DNA of 35,350 nt, taken from contig DATKVX010000118.1 of NCBI GenBank assembly GCA_035529855.1, forward strand, positions 1 to 35,350, written 5' to 3'. This DNA is from a bacterium. GTDB lineage: Bacteria > RBG-13-66-14 > B26-G2 > WVWN01. The number at the start of each line of letters is the position of its first letter. Position 1 is the first letter of the stretch. The translations under genes were made by a program, and so were the position numbers. The notes beneath the pieces are model-generated. The model was not told the origin of the DNA and ran no database searches. It saw nothing but the letters and a program-made list of their open reading frames with translations. This document shows, piece by piece, positions 8,912 through 16,163 of the stretch.

Positions 8912-8983
8912 CTGGGGCGGGTGGATTCGAACCACCGCGTGCGGGTTCCAAAGACCCGTGGCTTACCGCTTGCCTACGCCCCA
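8912..8983 (-). tRNA. tRNA-Gln (anticodon TTG)
   Basis: The 72-nt minus-strand sequence folds as a cloverleaf: acceptor TGGGGCG/CGCCCCA with discriminator G, D-arm with AAGCGGTAA, anticodon stem CGGGT/ACCCG with loop CTTTGGA (anticodon TTG) and T-arm GGTGG-TTCGAAT-CCACC. The opening U and the arms resemble other bacterial glutamine tRNAs. CCA is not encoded: the next bases are ACT. It lies 30 bases upstream of prs on the same strand. Confidence 0.96.
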
Positions 8984-9306
8984 AGGTTTTCCACTTGTGG
9001 GGAATTATATAATATATTTTATCTATATAATATATAACTTTATAGTACTTATGTTTCAAGTAAAAACGTCGAAACCGGTGGAGTTCGGTTTAACAACCGT
9101 AGGGTTTCTTGGAGGTGGGTAAGAAATTGGCTGGTTACTCGTGGCCGGAGGCGTTGTTTACTAGTGGAAAAACGTTTCTCCACATTTGGCGGATGGGTAT
9201 TGAAAGAAGGTTAGGCGGTTTGTAGAAAAGGGTGGTCGTACGGTTAATAACCTCTAGGGTTCGGCGGGAGGTGGCGTTTTTAAACGGGTTTTGGGACCCC
9301 GGTGTT
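8984..9306. other. Intergenic region between tRNA-Gln and dnaA: candidate oriC
   Basis: This 323-base gap beside dnaA has a block at about 9003-9060 that is almost all A/T, in an otherwise GC-rich chromosome, so it could serve as an unwinding element. It contains several 9-mers near the DnaA box: TTTTCCACT at 8987-8995, the same word inverted at 9163-9171, TTCTCCACA at 9176-9184 and TTTTCTACA inverted at 9222-9230. None is the perfect TTATCCACA. Bases 8991-9000 form the palindrome CCACTTGTGG. I see no gene here. Against the call, the gene block at 13.9-35 kb would run head-on to a fork leaving this point. Treat it as a hypothesis. Confidence 0.4.
9004..9009 (-). promoter_or_regulatory. Possible -10 element for tRNA-Gln/prs
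   Basis: TATAAT occurs on the minus strand at 9009-9004, which would start transcription about 14 bases before the tRNA. The expected -35 position lies in pure A/T sequence with no recognisable hexamer, and many TATA-like words occur in this AT-rich block, so the assignment is weak. Confidence 0.35.
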
Positions 9307-10665
9307 TTACGGGCTCATCCGCTCGAGGTTTTTTTCGATATCGCGTAATGCTTTTGCGCTGTCCTCGTTGCCGGCGGTTAGCTCGCCCTCGATCTTAGAG
9401 ACGGAGTAAAGGACGGTCGTGTGGTCGCGGTTGCCGAATGCCAGGCCTATGTCGGAGAGGGAAGAAGCGGTTTTTTCGCGGCAGAGGTACATCGCCGTTT
9501 GTCGGGCCCGGGCGATGTTGGCGCGTCGCGACTTTGATAAGAGGTCCCGCCGGGTGACGTTAAAATATTTCGCGGTCGCTTCTTGCAGTTGGTCGATGGA
9601 CAAGCTCACGTGCCGCTCCTCGGGCACGAGCTCGCCCAAGATTTCCTGGGCCATGGAGAGCGTGACGGGCGTACCCGTGTGGTGGGCGGTGGCGAATAGT
9701 CTGTTCAACACCCCTTCTATCGCTCTGATGTTAGTGGTCAGCCGGCTGGCTATGAGGTCGGCGACGTCGTCGGCTATGATGATGCCCTTGAGCTCGCCCT
9801 TGCTCGCGATGATGGCCCGGCGCGTTTCATAGTCCGCCGGTTGTATGTCCGCAATAAGGCCCCACTCGAAGCGGGTTCGAAGGCGGTCCTCGACTTTGGG
9901 TATGTCTTTGGGCGCGCGGTCGCTCGACAAAACTATCTGGCTGCCGGCTTCGTAAAGCGTGTTGAAAGTGTGAAAGAACTCCACCTGGGTGCCCTCCATA
10001 CCGGCCAGGAACTGGATATCGTCGACGAGTAAGAAATCGACGTTGCGGTATTTCCGGCGGAAGGCGTCGGTCCGGTTGTTCTTGACCGCGGCTATCATCT
10101 CGTTCATGAAGTGGTCGCACGAGAGGTACGAGATGCGAACGCCGTTGCCTTTTTGTACGGTCGCGTGGCCTATGGCGTGGAGGAGGTGGGTTTTACCCAG
10201 GCCCACGCCGCCGTAAATGAACAGCGGGTTGTACCGAGCGGCGGGGTTCTGGACCACGGCCCGGCAGGCGGCGTGGCAGAAGGAGTTCGACCGGCCTACG
10301 ACGAAGGTGTCGAACGTGTACTGGGGGTTTAACTTGGACAACTTCGGGGCCGGGAACTTGGGAGGAGCGTCCGGGCCGGCGGCGTCGCCGAGGAACAGGC
10401 CTTCCTGGGCCACCGCGGCCTCGACGTCGACTTTGGCCTCCGGGCCCATAACTTCGCGGGCCTTAGCCTCCAGTACGGCCAAATATTTTTCCTTTATAAA
10501 TTCGCGGTAAAGGTTATTCGGTACCTCGAGGAGGAGAACGCTACCCGTAACGCCTTTACATACGGTAGGTCGAAGCCACGTCTCGCACTCTTTCCGCCCC
10601 AATTCGCCCGCGACGCGGCGGAAGATGTCACGCCACACGCGCGATTCTACGTTTGCCGACTTCAC
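9307..10665 (-). CDS. dnaA: Chromosomal replication initiator DnaA
   Basis: 452 residues, an AAA+ ATPase that binds DnaA boxes and opens the origin. Domain order is complete: domain I (about 1-80, VWRDIFRRVAGELGR), a short linker, AAA+ domain from about 112 with YTFDTFVVGRSN, Walker A GGVGLGKTH (about 152-160), Walker B LLVDDIQF and RTRFEWGL near the arginine finger, then the domain IV helix-turn-helix with the signature GNRDHTTVLYS near the C-terminus. The start is the GTG at 10665, placed 8 bases after GAGGAGG; the frame is open further but the extra residues are Arg/Pro rich and unlike DnaA. The upstream leader has a GC-rich hairpin, a DnaA-box-like site, an intrinsic terminator and a promoter. 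dnaA is separated by about 8-10 kb from parAB. Confidence 0.97.
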   Translation of the reverse strand: MKSANVESRVWRDIFRRVAGELGRKECETWLRPTVCKGVTGSVLLLEVPNNLYREFIKEKYLAVLEAKAREVMGPEAKVDVEAAVAQEGLFLGDAAGPDAPPKFPAPKLSKLNPQYTFDTFVVGRSNSFCHAACRAVVQNPAARYNPLFIYGGVGLGKTHLLHAIGHATVQKGNGVRISYLSCDHFMNEMIAAVKNNRTDAFRRKYRNVDFLLVDDIQFLAGMEGTQVEFFHTFNTLYEAGSQIVLSSDRAPKDIPKVEDRLRTRFEWGLIADIQPADYETRRAIIASKGELKGIIIADDVADLIASRLTTNIRAIEGVLNRLFATAHHTGTPVTLSMAQEILGELVPEERHVSLSIDQLQEATAKYFNVTRRDLLSKSRRANIARARQTAMYLCREKTASSLSDIGLAFGNRDHTTVLYSVSKIEGELTAGNEDSAKALRDIEKNLERMSP

Positions 10666-10711
10666 CGACACGACCTCCTCCTCAAGAAAGCGGCCGGGTA
10701 GCGGGTCAGGC

Positions 10712-10751
10712 GTCCGCCCCCGCGCGCGCGGGGCGGACCGAGTTTTCCACA
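10712..10751 (-). promoter_or_regulatory. dnaA leader hairpin and DnaA-box-like site
   Basis: GTCCGCCCC (10712-10720) pairs with GGGGCGGAC (10730-10738) around a CGCGCGCGC loop. Immediately upstream in the minus direction is TTTTCCACA (10743-10751 on the + strand), one base from the DnaA box TTATCCACA. The site lies about 80 bases before the dnaA start, so autoregulation by DnaA is plausible but not shown. Confidence 0.45.
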
Positions 10752-10948
10752 ATCGTTTCGGCGCAAGGCCGAGGTCGACGGCGGGTTGCTCCAGTTCGGC
10801 GAAACGTGCATCGGCGTTAAGACTCCTGACCCGGCTGCCGGTTTCCCGGTACTCCCATTCGAATCCCGACGCCCTTTAAGGCTACCAACTACTTTATTTG
10901 CAGCGCCTTACGATTCGCGAGGGGTTCATCTTTTTGTTAATGCCGGTT

Positions 10949-10976
10949 AAAAAGCCCTGCCTTTAACAAAGGCAGG
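10949..10976 (-). terminator. Intrinsic terminator upstream of dnaA
   Basis: On the minus strand CCTGCCTTT-GTT-AAAGGCAGG, a perfect 9-bp stem, is followed by GC and five T. It stops transcripts running toward dnaA. No minus-strand protein gene lies directly upstream, so it is either an attenuator or the end of a small RNA. Confidence 0.7.
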
Positions 10977-11079
10977 CGCGTCGCGAGTTGTATTTCCGAC
11001 GGCGTTGGGACACGTGGAAGGTTAAGGCCGCCGAAGTTTTGAACAGCTTATCAACAAGTAAAATCAGGCACTTACGACG
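10949..11079 (-). ncRNA. Candidate small RNA or attenuated dnaA leader
   Basis: A minus-strand promoter at 11113-11086 and an intrinsic terminator at 10976-10949 delimit a transcript of about 130 nt with no convincing ORF. The 5' end GCGTCGT can pair with GCGACGC just before the terminator, closing the molecule, and an internal CGGCG/CGCCG stem is also possible. A DnaA-box-like TTATCAACA lies at 11048-11056. Two readings fit: a stand-alone small RNA, or a dnaA 5' leader in which most transcripts stop at the terminator and readthrough continues into dnaA. It does not show the conserved loop of SRP RNA and is short for 6S RNA. Confidence 0.42.
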
Positions 11080-11083
11080 CCGC

Positions 11084-11100
11084 GTAATATAGCATATTAC
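11084..11100. promoter_or_regulatory. Inverted repeat overlapping divergent promoters (candidate operator)
   Basis: GTAATAT-AGC-ATATTAC is a perfect 7-bp inverted repeat with a 3-base centre. It covers the -10 of the minus-strand promoter. It also covers a weaker plus-strand candidate promoter (TTACGA at 11072, 17 bases, TATTAC at 11095) that would serve the ABC transporter genes. A dimeric repressor binding here could control both directions. No regulator gene is adjacent. Confidence 0.4.
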
Positions 11101-11113
11101 GGGGCGATTGCAA
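11086..11113 (-). promoter_or_regulatory. Promoter toward dnaA / leader RNA
   Basis: Minus strand: TTGCAA (11113-11108), 16-base spacer, TATATT (11091-11086). The -35 matches the sigma-70 consensus at 4/6 and the -10 at 5/6. Predicted start near 11079. The -10 is inside the 11084-11100 palindrome. Confidence 0.5.
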
Positions 11114-11202
11114 GAAAAAAATTCGGCGGCTCGGGTCGAGCCCGGATTATGTCGTTTGACTATACCCCGACGGCGTGTTATCGTCCGTTCGGCTTTCTCG
11201 CG

Positions 11203-12150
11203 ATGAATCCTTACGTTCGGCTAAGGGGCGTTGATAAATTTTACCGCGGCCAGGTTTCGCTTTTGAAACCTTGGGCGCGTAGGCCGCGTATAACGGCGCT
11301 AAGCGAAGTGGACTTGGACGTCGCGGCCGGCGAAGTCGTGTGCCTGCTCGGCCCCAACGGCGCCGGTAAGACGACGCTCTTGAAGATCGCCGCGGGGGCG
11401 GTAATCGCCGACGCCGGTACGGTCGAGGTTGAAGCCGCGTCGGTAGGTTTCGTGGCCGGCGGCGAGCGGAGTTTCTATTGGCGGCTCTCGGGCGCGGAGA
11501 ACCTGAGGTTTTTTACGGTCCTTTTCGGCATACCGGGGAGCGAGGTCCGGGCCCGGGTCGCTTCCGCGCTCGAGCGCGTGGGCCTGGGGGCGCGCGCCGA
11601 CGACCCGGTGCGGACCTATTCCGGCGGTATGCGGCAGCGGCTTGCCTTCGCCCGGGCGTTGTTGCCCGACCCGGCGTTGTTGCTCGTGGACGAGCTGGCC
11701 GGTGAGCTGGATTACCCTACGACGCTGGAGTTGGCGCGTTTCGTGCACGACGACCTCGTAAAGGCCGAGGGGCGCGGCGCCCTCGTCGCGACGCACCAAT
11801 TGTGGTTGGCGCGCATGATCGCGGACCGGCTCGTAGTGCTGGTACGCGGCCGCGTGGTGGCCGCCGGACCGCCGGCCGAGGTCCTCGGCACGCCCACCGC
11901 CCGCTACGGTGCGAGGCTGGCGCGGCTCGAGCCGGCCACGGTGGACGCGTTGGGGCGGTACGTGGCCAACGTGGAGGTGGAGCGCGGACGGGAGACTTGC
12001 TTCGTATACTTCGACGAGCCGGCGGAGGCCCAGGCGCTTGCGGCGGCCTTCGGCGTGTTGGCCGAGGGCGGGGCGTCGCCGGCGATAAGGCTTCCCGAGC
12101 CGACGGAAACGGCGTACCTTTCACTCCTGCAGGGGGGCGCGGGTGATTAG
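11203..12150 (+). CDS. ABC-2-type transporter ATP-binding protein
   Basis: About 315 residues. The nucleotide-binding domain spans residues 1 to about 215: Walker A GPNGAGKTT, signature YSGGMRQRLAFARAL, Walker B LLLVDELAGELD and H-loop VATHQ. The usual Pro after the Walker B Glu is missing (DELAG rather than DEPxxG), but the catalytic Glu is kept. Residues about 235-315 form an extra C-terminal domain as in exporters of the NodI/CcmA/DrrA type. It pairs with the permease that overlaps its 3' end by 8 bases. I prefer the ATG at 11203 because the family pattern begins with VRLRGVDKFY; the frame extends to an ATG at 11149. The exported substrate is unknown. Confidence 0.88.
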   Translation: MNPYVRLRGVDKFYRGQVSLLKPWARRPRITALSEVDLDVAAGEVVCLLGPNGAGKTTLLKIAAGAVIADAGTVEVEAASVGFVAGGERSFYWRLSGAENLRFFTVLFGIPGSEVRARVASALERVGLGARADDPVRTYSGGMRQRLAFARALLPDPALLLVDELAGELDYPTTLELARFVHDDLVKAEGRGALVATHQLWLARMIADRLVVLVRGRVVAAGPPAEVLGTPTARYGARLARLEPATVDALGRYVANVEVERGRETCFVYFDEPAEAQALAAAFGVLAEGGASPAIRLPEPTETAYLSLLQGGAGD

Positions 12151-12958
12151 CCTCTTCCGGATATGGGTCGCGTTCGTGCGGCGGGATTTTTTGAACTTGG
12201 CCTCGTACCGCTTTTCTTTCATAATGGGTTTGGCGTCGCTTTTATTTTACCTCCTCATATTCTTCTTCGTGGGTCGCGTATTTTCCGGGTTGGGCTCGAT
12301 GTACCTTTCGCGGTACGGCGGCGAGTACTTCTCGTTCGTCATCGTCGGCCTGGCGATGCAGACTCTGGTGGGCGCGGGTTTGGGAGGGCTGTCGCAGGTC
12401 ATCGCGAGCGAGCAATACGTCGGGACGCTCGAGCCGATGCTCGGCCGAAGGGGCGGGGGGTTTCGCATTTTAGCGGCGGCCTCGTTGTCCCGATACATAG
12501 TTTCCTCGGGGCGTTTTATCGCCTACCTCGTTCTGGGGGCTCTCGTGTTCGGCGTTTCGTTTCGGCCCGCGGGGTTTCCGTTGTTTTTCGCCGTAACCGC
12601 GCTTACGGTCGCCGCGTACTTCGGCCTGGGGATGTTGTCCGCGGCTTTTCTCCTCGTTTTTAAGCAAGGCAATCCCATAAACCTTTTCTTCGGACAATTG
12701 GCGGCGCTCCTATCGGGGGTGTATTTCCCGGTGGAAGTGCTGCCCGACTGGCTGCGGGCGGTCGGCGCGTTTATCCCGTTGACGTACGCGCTCGACATAG
12801 GGCGGTCCGCCGTCCTGGGGGGCGCTACGCCCGCGCCCGCGGCGAGGCCGATGATCATTCTGGGCGGCTTCGCGGTCGCGGCGCTGGCCGCCGGTGGCGT
12901 GGGTTTCCGGTGGGCCCTCGCCCGGGCGAAGCGCGACGGCTCGCTTAGCCAATACTGA
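12143..12958 (+). CDS. ABC-2-type transporter permease
   Basis: 271 residues with six hydrophobic segments (about 20-45, 62-85, 110-140, 150-175, 180-200, 230-255) and the ABC-2 family pattern: a cytoplasmic N-terminal helix (FRIWVAFVRRDF), then PINLFFGQLAALLSGVYFPVEVLP before the last segments. It forms the membrane part of an exporter with the preceding ATPase. The GTG start at 12143 overlaps the ATPase gene by 8 bases and follows AGGGGGG. The downstream deacetylase frame begins within its stop codon. The family is clear; the cargo, perhaps a lipid-linked or polysaccharide product, is unknown. Confidence 0.88.
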   Translation: MISLFRIWVAFVRRDFLNLASYRFSFIMGLASLLFYLLIFFFVGRVFSGLGSMYLSRYGGEYFSFVIVGLAMQTLVGAGLGGLSQVIASEQYVGTLEPMLGRRGGGFRILAAASLSRYIVSSGRFIAYLVLGALVFGVSFRPAGFPLFFAVTALTVAAYFGLGMLSAAFLLVFKQGNPINLFFGQLAALLSGVYFPVEVLPDWLRAVGAFIPLTYALDIGRSAVLGGATPAPAARPMIILGGFAVAALAAGGVGFRWALARAKRDGSLSQY

Positions 12959-12984
12959 TGGTGGCGTGGGGAGAGGGGCGCGCG

Positions 12985-13800
12985 GTGCGGCTCATCGTAA
13001 ATGCCGACGACTTCGGCGCGAGCGTGGCAATCAACCGCGGCGTCGAGCGGGCGTGCCGCGAGGGAATAGTGACGTCCGCTTCGCTGATGGCGGGCGGCGC
13101 GGCCTTCGACGACGCCGCGGCCCGACTCGACGATTTCCCGGAGCTCGGCGTGGGCGTACACTTGACCCTTTCGGCCGGCCGCGCGGTTCTCGAGCCCGGC
13201 GCGGCGCCGACGCTGATAAGTCCGGCCGGCGCGCTTCCCGAAAACGCCGCCGCCTTCGCGCGCGGTTTTCTTTCGGGTAAAATTTCGTCGGCCGAAGTAC
13301 GCGCCGAGCTCGCCGCGCAGCTCGCGAAGGTCCTGGGCGCGGGGGTCCGCGTCACCCACCTCGACAGCCACCAACACCTGCACAACTTCTCCGGCGTAGC
13401 CGGCGTCGTAGTGGACCTCGCCCGCGAGTTCGGCGTACGCGCCGTTCGCTCGAGCCGGTGCCGGTTGTGGCCGCCCGGACGGCGCTGGCTGAGCCGCCAA
13501 CTCGCGGTCAGATTGTACGCGGAGGCCTTCGGCGCCCGCGCCCGGCGGGCGGGCCTAAAGATGCCCGACGGCCTGGAGGGCCAGGAATGGGCCGGCGCCC
13601 TCACGGCCGAGCGGTTGGCGGCGACCGTCGCGAGGCTCGGGCCGGGGACGTGGGAGCTTTTGTGCCACCCCGCGGCGGCCGACGACGCGGACGCCGACGG
13701 TTACGACCGCGCGGGGGAGCTCGCCGCCCTCACTTCGCCGGCGGTGCGGGCCGTGTTGGAGGAGGCGGGCGTTCGCCTCGTAAACTACGCCGCGTTGTAG
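12985..13800 (+). CDS. YdjC/ChbG-HpnK family deacetylase
   Basis: About 271 residues. Members of this TIM-barrel family remove N-acetyl groups from sugars with a divalent metal; the HpnK branch acts in hopanoid biosynthesis. Visible signatures are LIVNADDFG at the N-terminus (metal-binding Asp), GVGVHLTLS, the His-rich motif HLDSHQHLHNF (about residues 125-135) and ELLCHPA near residue 220. The GTG at 12985 follows GAGG by 8 bases and gives the usual family start. An ATG at 12958, overlapping the permease stop, is also in frame and would suit translational coupling. Its place behind an ABC exporter suggests it processes the exported glycan or glycolipid; that is inference. A terminator follows. 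Confidence 0.87.
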   Translation: MRLIVNADDFGASVAINRGVERACREGIVTSASLMAGGAAFDDAAARLDDFPELGVGVHLTLSAGRAVLEPGAAPTLISPAGALPENAAAFARGFLSGKISSAEVRAELAAQLAKVLGAGVRVTHLDSHQHLHNFSGVAGVVVDLAREFGVRAVRSSRCRLWPPGRRWLSRQLAVRLYAEAFGARARRAGLKMPDGLEGQEWAGALTAERLAATVARLGPGTWELLCHPAAADDADADGYDRAGELAALTSPAVRAVLEEAGVRLVNYAAL

Positions 13801-13838
13801 CGGTCGTCGGTTTGCGTAACCGAACGCCGCTCCGGACG

Positions 13839-13872
13839 GGTTCGCGCCCGCGGGCGCGAGCCGTTTTTATTT
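13839..13872 (+). terminator. Intrinsic terminator of the ABC-deacetylase operon
   Basis: GGTTCGCGCC-CGCG-GGCGCGAGCC forms a 10-bp stem with one G-T pair, followed by GTTTTTATTT. It lies between the deacetylase stop and the convergent gene ending at 13875, 38 bases after the deacetylase stop. Confidence 0.85.
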
Positions 13873-13874
13873 AA

Positions 13875-14702
13875 CTAACGGAAGAGGGCTTTGACGCGGC
13901 CGAGGCTCGCCGGCGCCACGACGAAGGGTCCGTACTCGTGGGGGTCGGTCGCGATCTCGTAGACGTAACGTTCGCCGGTGAAGGTGGAGACGAAGATGGT
14001 TTGGAGCGAGGGGCGGCCGAAGCAGGCGCCGCCCACGTATTCGTCGTTGACGTTAAACGCGAAGCTCGCGACGGGCGTGCCGGCGGCGGTGTATTCGCGG
14101 GCGTCGTAGTTCGGCCTGCCGGAAACGACCCACAGGTTTCTCCCGCCGAACGCCAGGCCTTGGTTTTTGGCGTGGGCCGCGGCGAACGAGGCCAGCACCG
14201 AGCCGGTGCTGGTGAGCCGGTACACGAGGGCGGATTCGTACGAGGAGGCGTATAGGTAGGAGCCGTCCCACGTGAGGCCGTTGACGTGAGTACCGGCCGG
14301 GAACGGCCCGTCGAACTTGTTCGTCAGCCCGCCGGTGTCGGCGTCGAGGACGATTATCTTCGCCCGGTCTTCCGGCGTTTCCAGGTCGTCGGCGACGTAG
14401 ATGCGGTTGCGCGACCCGGACCGCCAGGCCAGGTCCATCGCCCAGTAGACGTCGGCCGGGCAATTTAACTGCTTCTCGACGCTGGCGTTCGCGCCGTCGA
14501 AGGTGAACCTCAGGATCCTAACTTGTTTCGGGCCGCGGTTGTCGGCCACGGCGTATTCGGCGCCGCCGTCGAAGGCGAGGCCGCGGGGGCCGTTCAGCGA
14601 AAGCTCCGGTATCTGGAAACTCGCGACGATGTCGCCGGGGGCGGCAACGGCCGCAACCGCCGTCGCGGCGAAGGCGACGGATACTCGTAAACCCTTAATC
14701 AT
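13875..14702 (-). CDS. Secreted beta-propeller-like protein with C-terminal GRxKALxR tag
   Basis: 275 residues. A signal peptide (FAATAVAAVAAPGD) is followed by repeated units resembling NHL/SMP-30-like beta-propeller blades: GPRGLAFDGGAEYAVAD, WAMDLAWRSGSRNRIYVADD, HVNGLTWDGSYLYASS and NQGLAFGGRNLWVVSG. The protein ends in VAPASLGRVKALFR, nearly the same as the end of the unrelated secreted protein at 16164-17123, which suggests a shared sorting or anchoring signal. It begins 22 bases after the glgC stop, so it is probably cotranscribed with it, and its 3' end faces the 13839-13872 terminator. No catalytic motif is seen; function unknown. Confidence 0.85.
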   Translation of the reverse strand: MIKGLRVSVAFAATAVAAVAAPGDIVASFQIPELSLNGPRGLAFDGGAEYAVADNRGPKQVRILRFTFDGANASVEKQLNCPADVYWAMDLAWRSGSRNRIYVADDLETPEDRAKIIVLDADTGGLTNKFDGPFPAGTHVNGLTWDGSYLYASSYESALVYRLTSTGSVLASFAAAHAKNQGLAFGGRNLWVVSGRPNYDAREYTAAGTPVASFAFNVNDEYVGGACFGRPSLQTIFVSTFTGERYVYEIATDPHEYGPFVVAPASLGRVKALFR

Positions 14703-14724
14703 TATTCTACCCTACAATATAACA

Positions 14725-16011
14725 TTACCGGCGGCCTGCGTCCAGGGGGCAAGCCGAACCACGCGCGCGCACGTATTCTCCCGCGGCGACGTCGAGGGTA
14801 TCGAAGTCTTGTGCTCGGGCGCCGAACTCGACGCACGCGTTCCTGGCGAGACGGAGCTTCGGCGGCAGTTCGCTCTCCCGGCCTACCAGGACCAGGCCCG
14901 ACGTAAGCTGTTCGGCGTAAAAGCGGTTCGGCGGGTAGTCGTCGCCGACGCCGAGCACGCAACCGTCGCCCACCGTAACCTCTTTGTCGATTACGGCGCG
15001 CTCGAGGCGGCAATCGGCGCCGATGCGGCACTCGTCCAATACGACGGAGGACTCGATGACCGAGCGGGGGCCGACGGTCACGCCGGGGAAGATGACCGAG
15101 TTGCGCACGGTCCCGAAAATTTTGCATCCCTCCGCGACGAGCGAGCGCGCCGCGGAGCCGCCCGGGTAAAAGCGGGCGGGGGCGTAGTCGCGGCTCGGCG
15201 TGCGGATGGGCCAGGCTTCGTCGTAGAGGTTGAAATCCGGCAGCTCCGTTATAAGGTCCATATTGGCGTCGAAGTAGGCGTCCACGGTGCCGACGTCGCG
15301 CCAGTAATCCTCGAAGATATAACAGTAGACGCGTTTGTCGGCGATTAGGGAAGGTATGACGTGTCGGCCGAAGTCCGTCATCCCCTCGGCGACGCGCGCC
15401 ATGGCGTCGAAAAAGGCCTCCCGCGTGAAGAGGTATATCCCCATCGAGACCATATCGGATTTGGGGACCGGCGGCTTCTCCTCGAAGTCGACGATACGGC
15501 CGTCCGGCGCGAGCTCAAGCGTACCGAAGCGCGCGGCATCCGGGCGCGGCACCCGCAGCGTCGCGACGACGACGTCGGCGGCCTTGACGTCGAGGACGCG
15601 CCGCAGGAGGTTGTAATCCATGGCGTAGACGTGGTCGCCGGCGAGGACCAGTACGTACGCGAAGTTGCGCGCGGCGACGTAGTGACGGTTCTGGTAACAC
15701 GCGTCGGCCGTTCCCTTATACCAGTCGGAATCGACGCGGCCGAGATGCGGCTGCAGCAACTCGACGCCGCCCCAGCTGCGGTCGAGGTCCCAGGCGCGGC
15801 CTATGCCGACGTGTTTCGCGAGGGACCGCGGCCGGTACTGCGCCAGCACCGCGACGTGGAAGATGCCGGAGTTCACGCAGTTGGAGAGCGTGAAGTCGAT
15901 GAGGCGGTAGCGGCCGCCGATGGGGACCGCGGGTTTAGTCCGCCGGCGGCACAACTCCGCCAGGCGTTCGCCTTTGCCGCCGGCTAGTATGAGGGCGAGG
16001 GTACTTCGCAT
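14725..16011 (-). CDS. glgC: Glucose-1-phosphate adenylyltransferase (ADP-glucose pyrophosphorylase)
   Basis: 428 residues. Makes ADP-glucose from glucose 1-phosphate and ATP for glycogen synthesis in the cytosol. Key motifs are intact: LAGGKGERL-x8-KPAVPIGG (nucleotide binding), RLIDFTLSNC, WYKGTADACYQN, LAGDHVYAMDY with the catalytic-type Asp, and FEEKP with the sugar-phosphate-binding Lys. The C-terminal left-handed beta-helix shows hexapeptide-like repeats (SVIFPGVTVGPRSVIESSVV). No Shine-Dalgarno sequence precedes the ATG at 16011, and a promoter-like element ends about ten bases upstream, so the transcript may be leaderless. A second, divergent GlgC-like gene is at 17387-18661. Confidence 0.94.
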   Translation of the reverse strand: MRSTLALILAGGKGERLAELCRRRTKPAVPIGGRYRLIDFTLSNCVNSGIFHVAVLAQYRPRSLAKHVGIGRAWDLDRSWGGVELLQPHLGRVDSDWYKGTADACYQNRHYVAARNFAYVLVLAGDHVYAMDYNLLRRVLDVKAADVVVATLRVPRPDAARFGTLELAPDGRIVDFEEKPPVPKSDMVSMGIYLFTREAFFDAMARVAEGMTDFGRHVIPSLIADKRVYCYIFEDYWRDVGTVDAYFDANMDLITELPDFNLYDEAWPIRTPSRDYAPARFYPGGSAARSLVAEGCKIFGTVRNSVIFPGVTVGPRSVIESSVVLDECRIGADCRLERAVIDKEVTVGDGCVLGVGDDYPPNRFYAEQLTSGLVLVGRESELPPKLRLARNACVEFGARAQDFDTLDVAAGEYVRARGSACPLDAGRR

Positions 16012-16019
16012 ACGGCTCT

Positions 16020-16047
16020 ATTTTATACTACGACGTTCGCGATACAA
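16020..16047 (-). promoter_or_regulatory. Possible promoter of glgC
   Basis: Minus strand: TTGTAT (16047-16042), 16 bases, TAAAAT (16025-16020). Matches to consensus are 4/6 and 5/6. The predicted start, near 16013, is only about two bases from the glgC ATG at 16011, which would give a leaderless mRNA; the lack of a ribosome site agrees. Confidence 0.45.
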
Positions 16048-16113
16048 GTAAAAAATCGGTATCGCGGGCGCGGCGGGAGCGTCTCATTCCCCCGACTGCG
16101 GCTGTGGAATAGG

Positions 16114-16141
16114 AAAGCGGCCCTTGCGGGCCGCTTTTTTT
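16114..16141 (+). terminator. Strong intrinsic terminator hairpin in glgC upstream region
   Basis: AAAGCGGCCC-TTGC-GGGCCGCTTT is a perfect 10-bp stem whose 3' arm runs into seven T on the + strand. Read on the minus strand it still forms the stem but is followed by only TTTCC, so it would end the 16164-17123 transcript less efficiently. No + strand gene lies upstream; the T tract side is therefore unexplained. Confidence 0.7.
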
Positions 16142-16163
16142 CAAATGTTGCCGGCGCGGCGTT

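Noticed and set aside
10753-10946. A tRNA T-arm-like TTCGAAT upstream of dnaA
   Set aside because: The flanking bases do not pair and no acceptor or anticodon stem can be formed.
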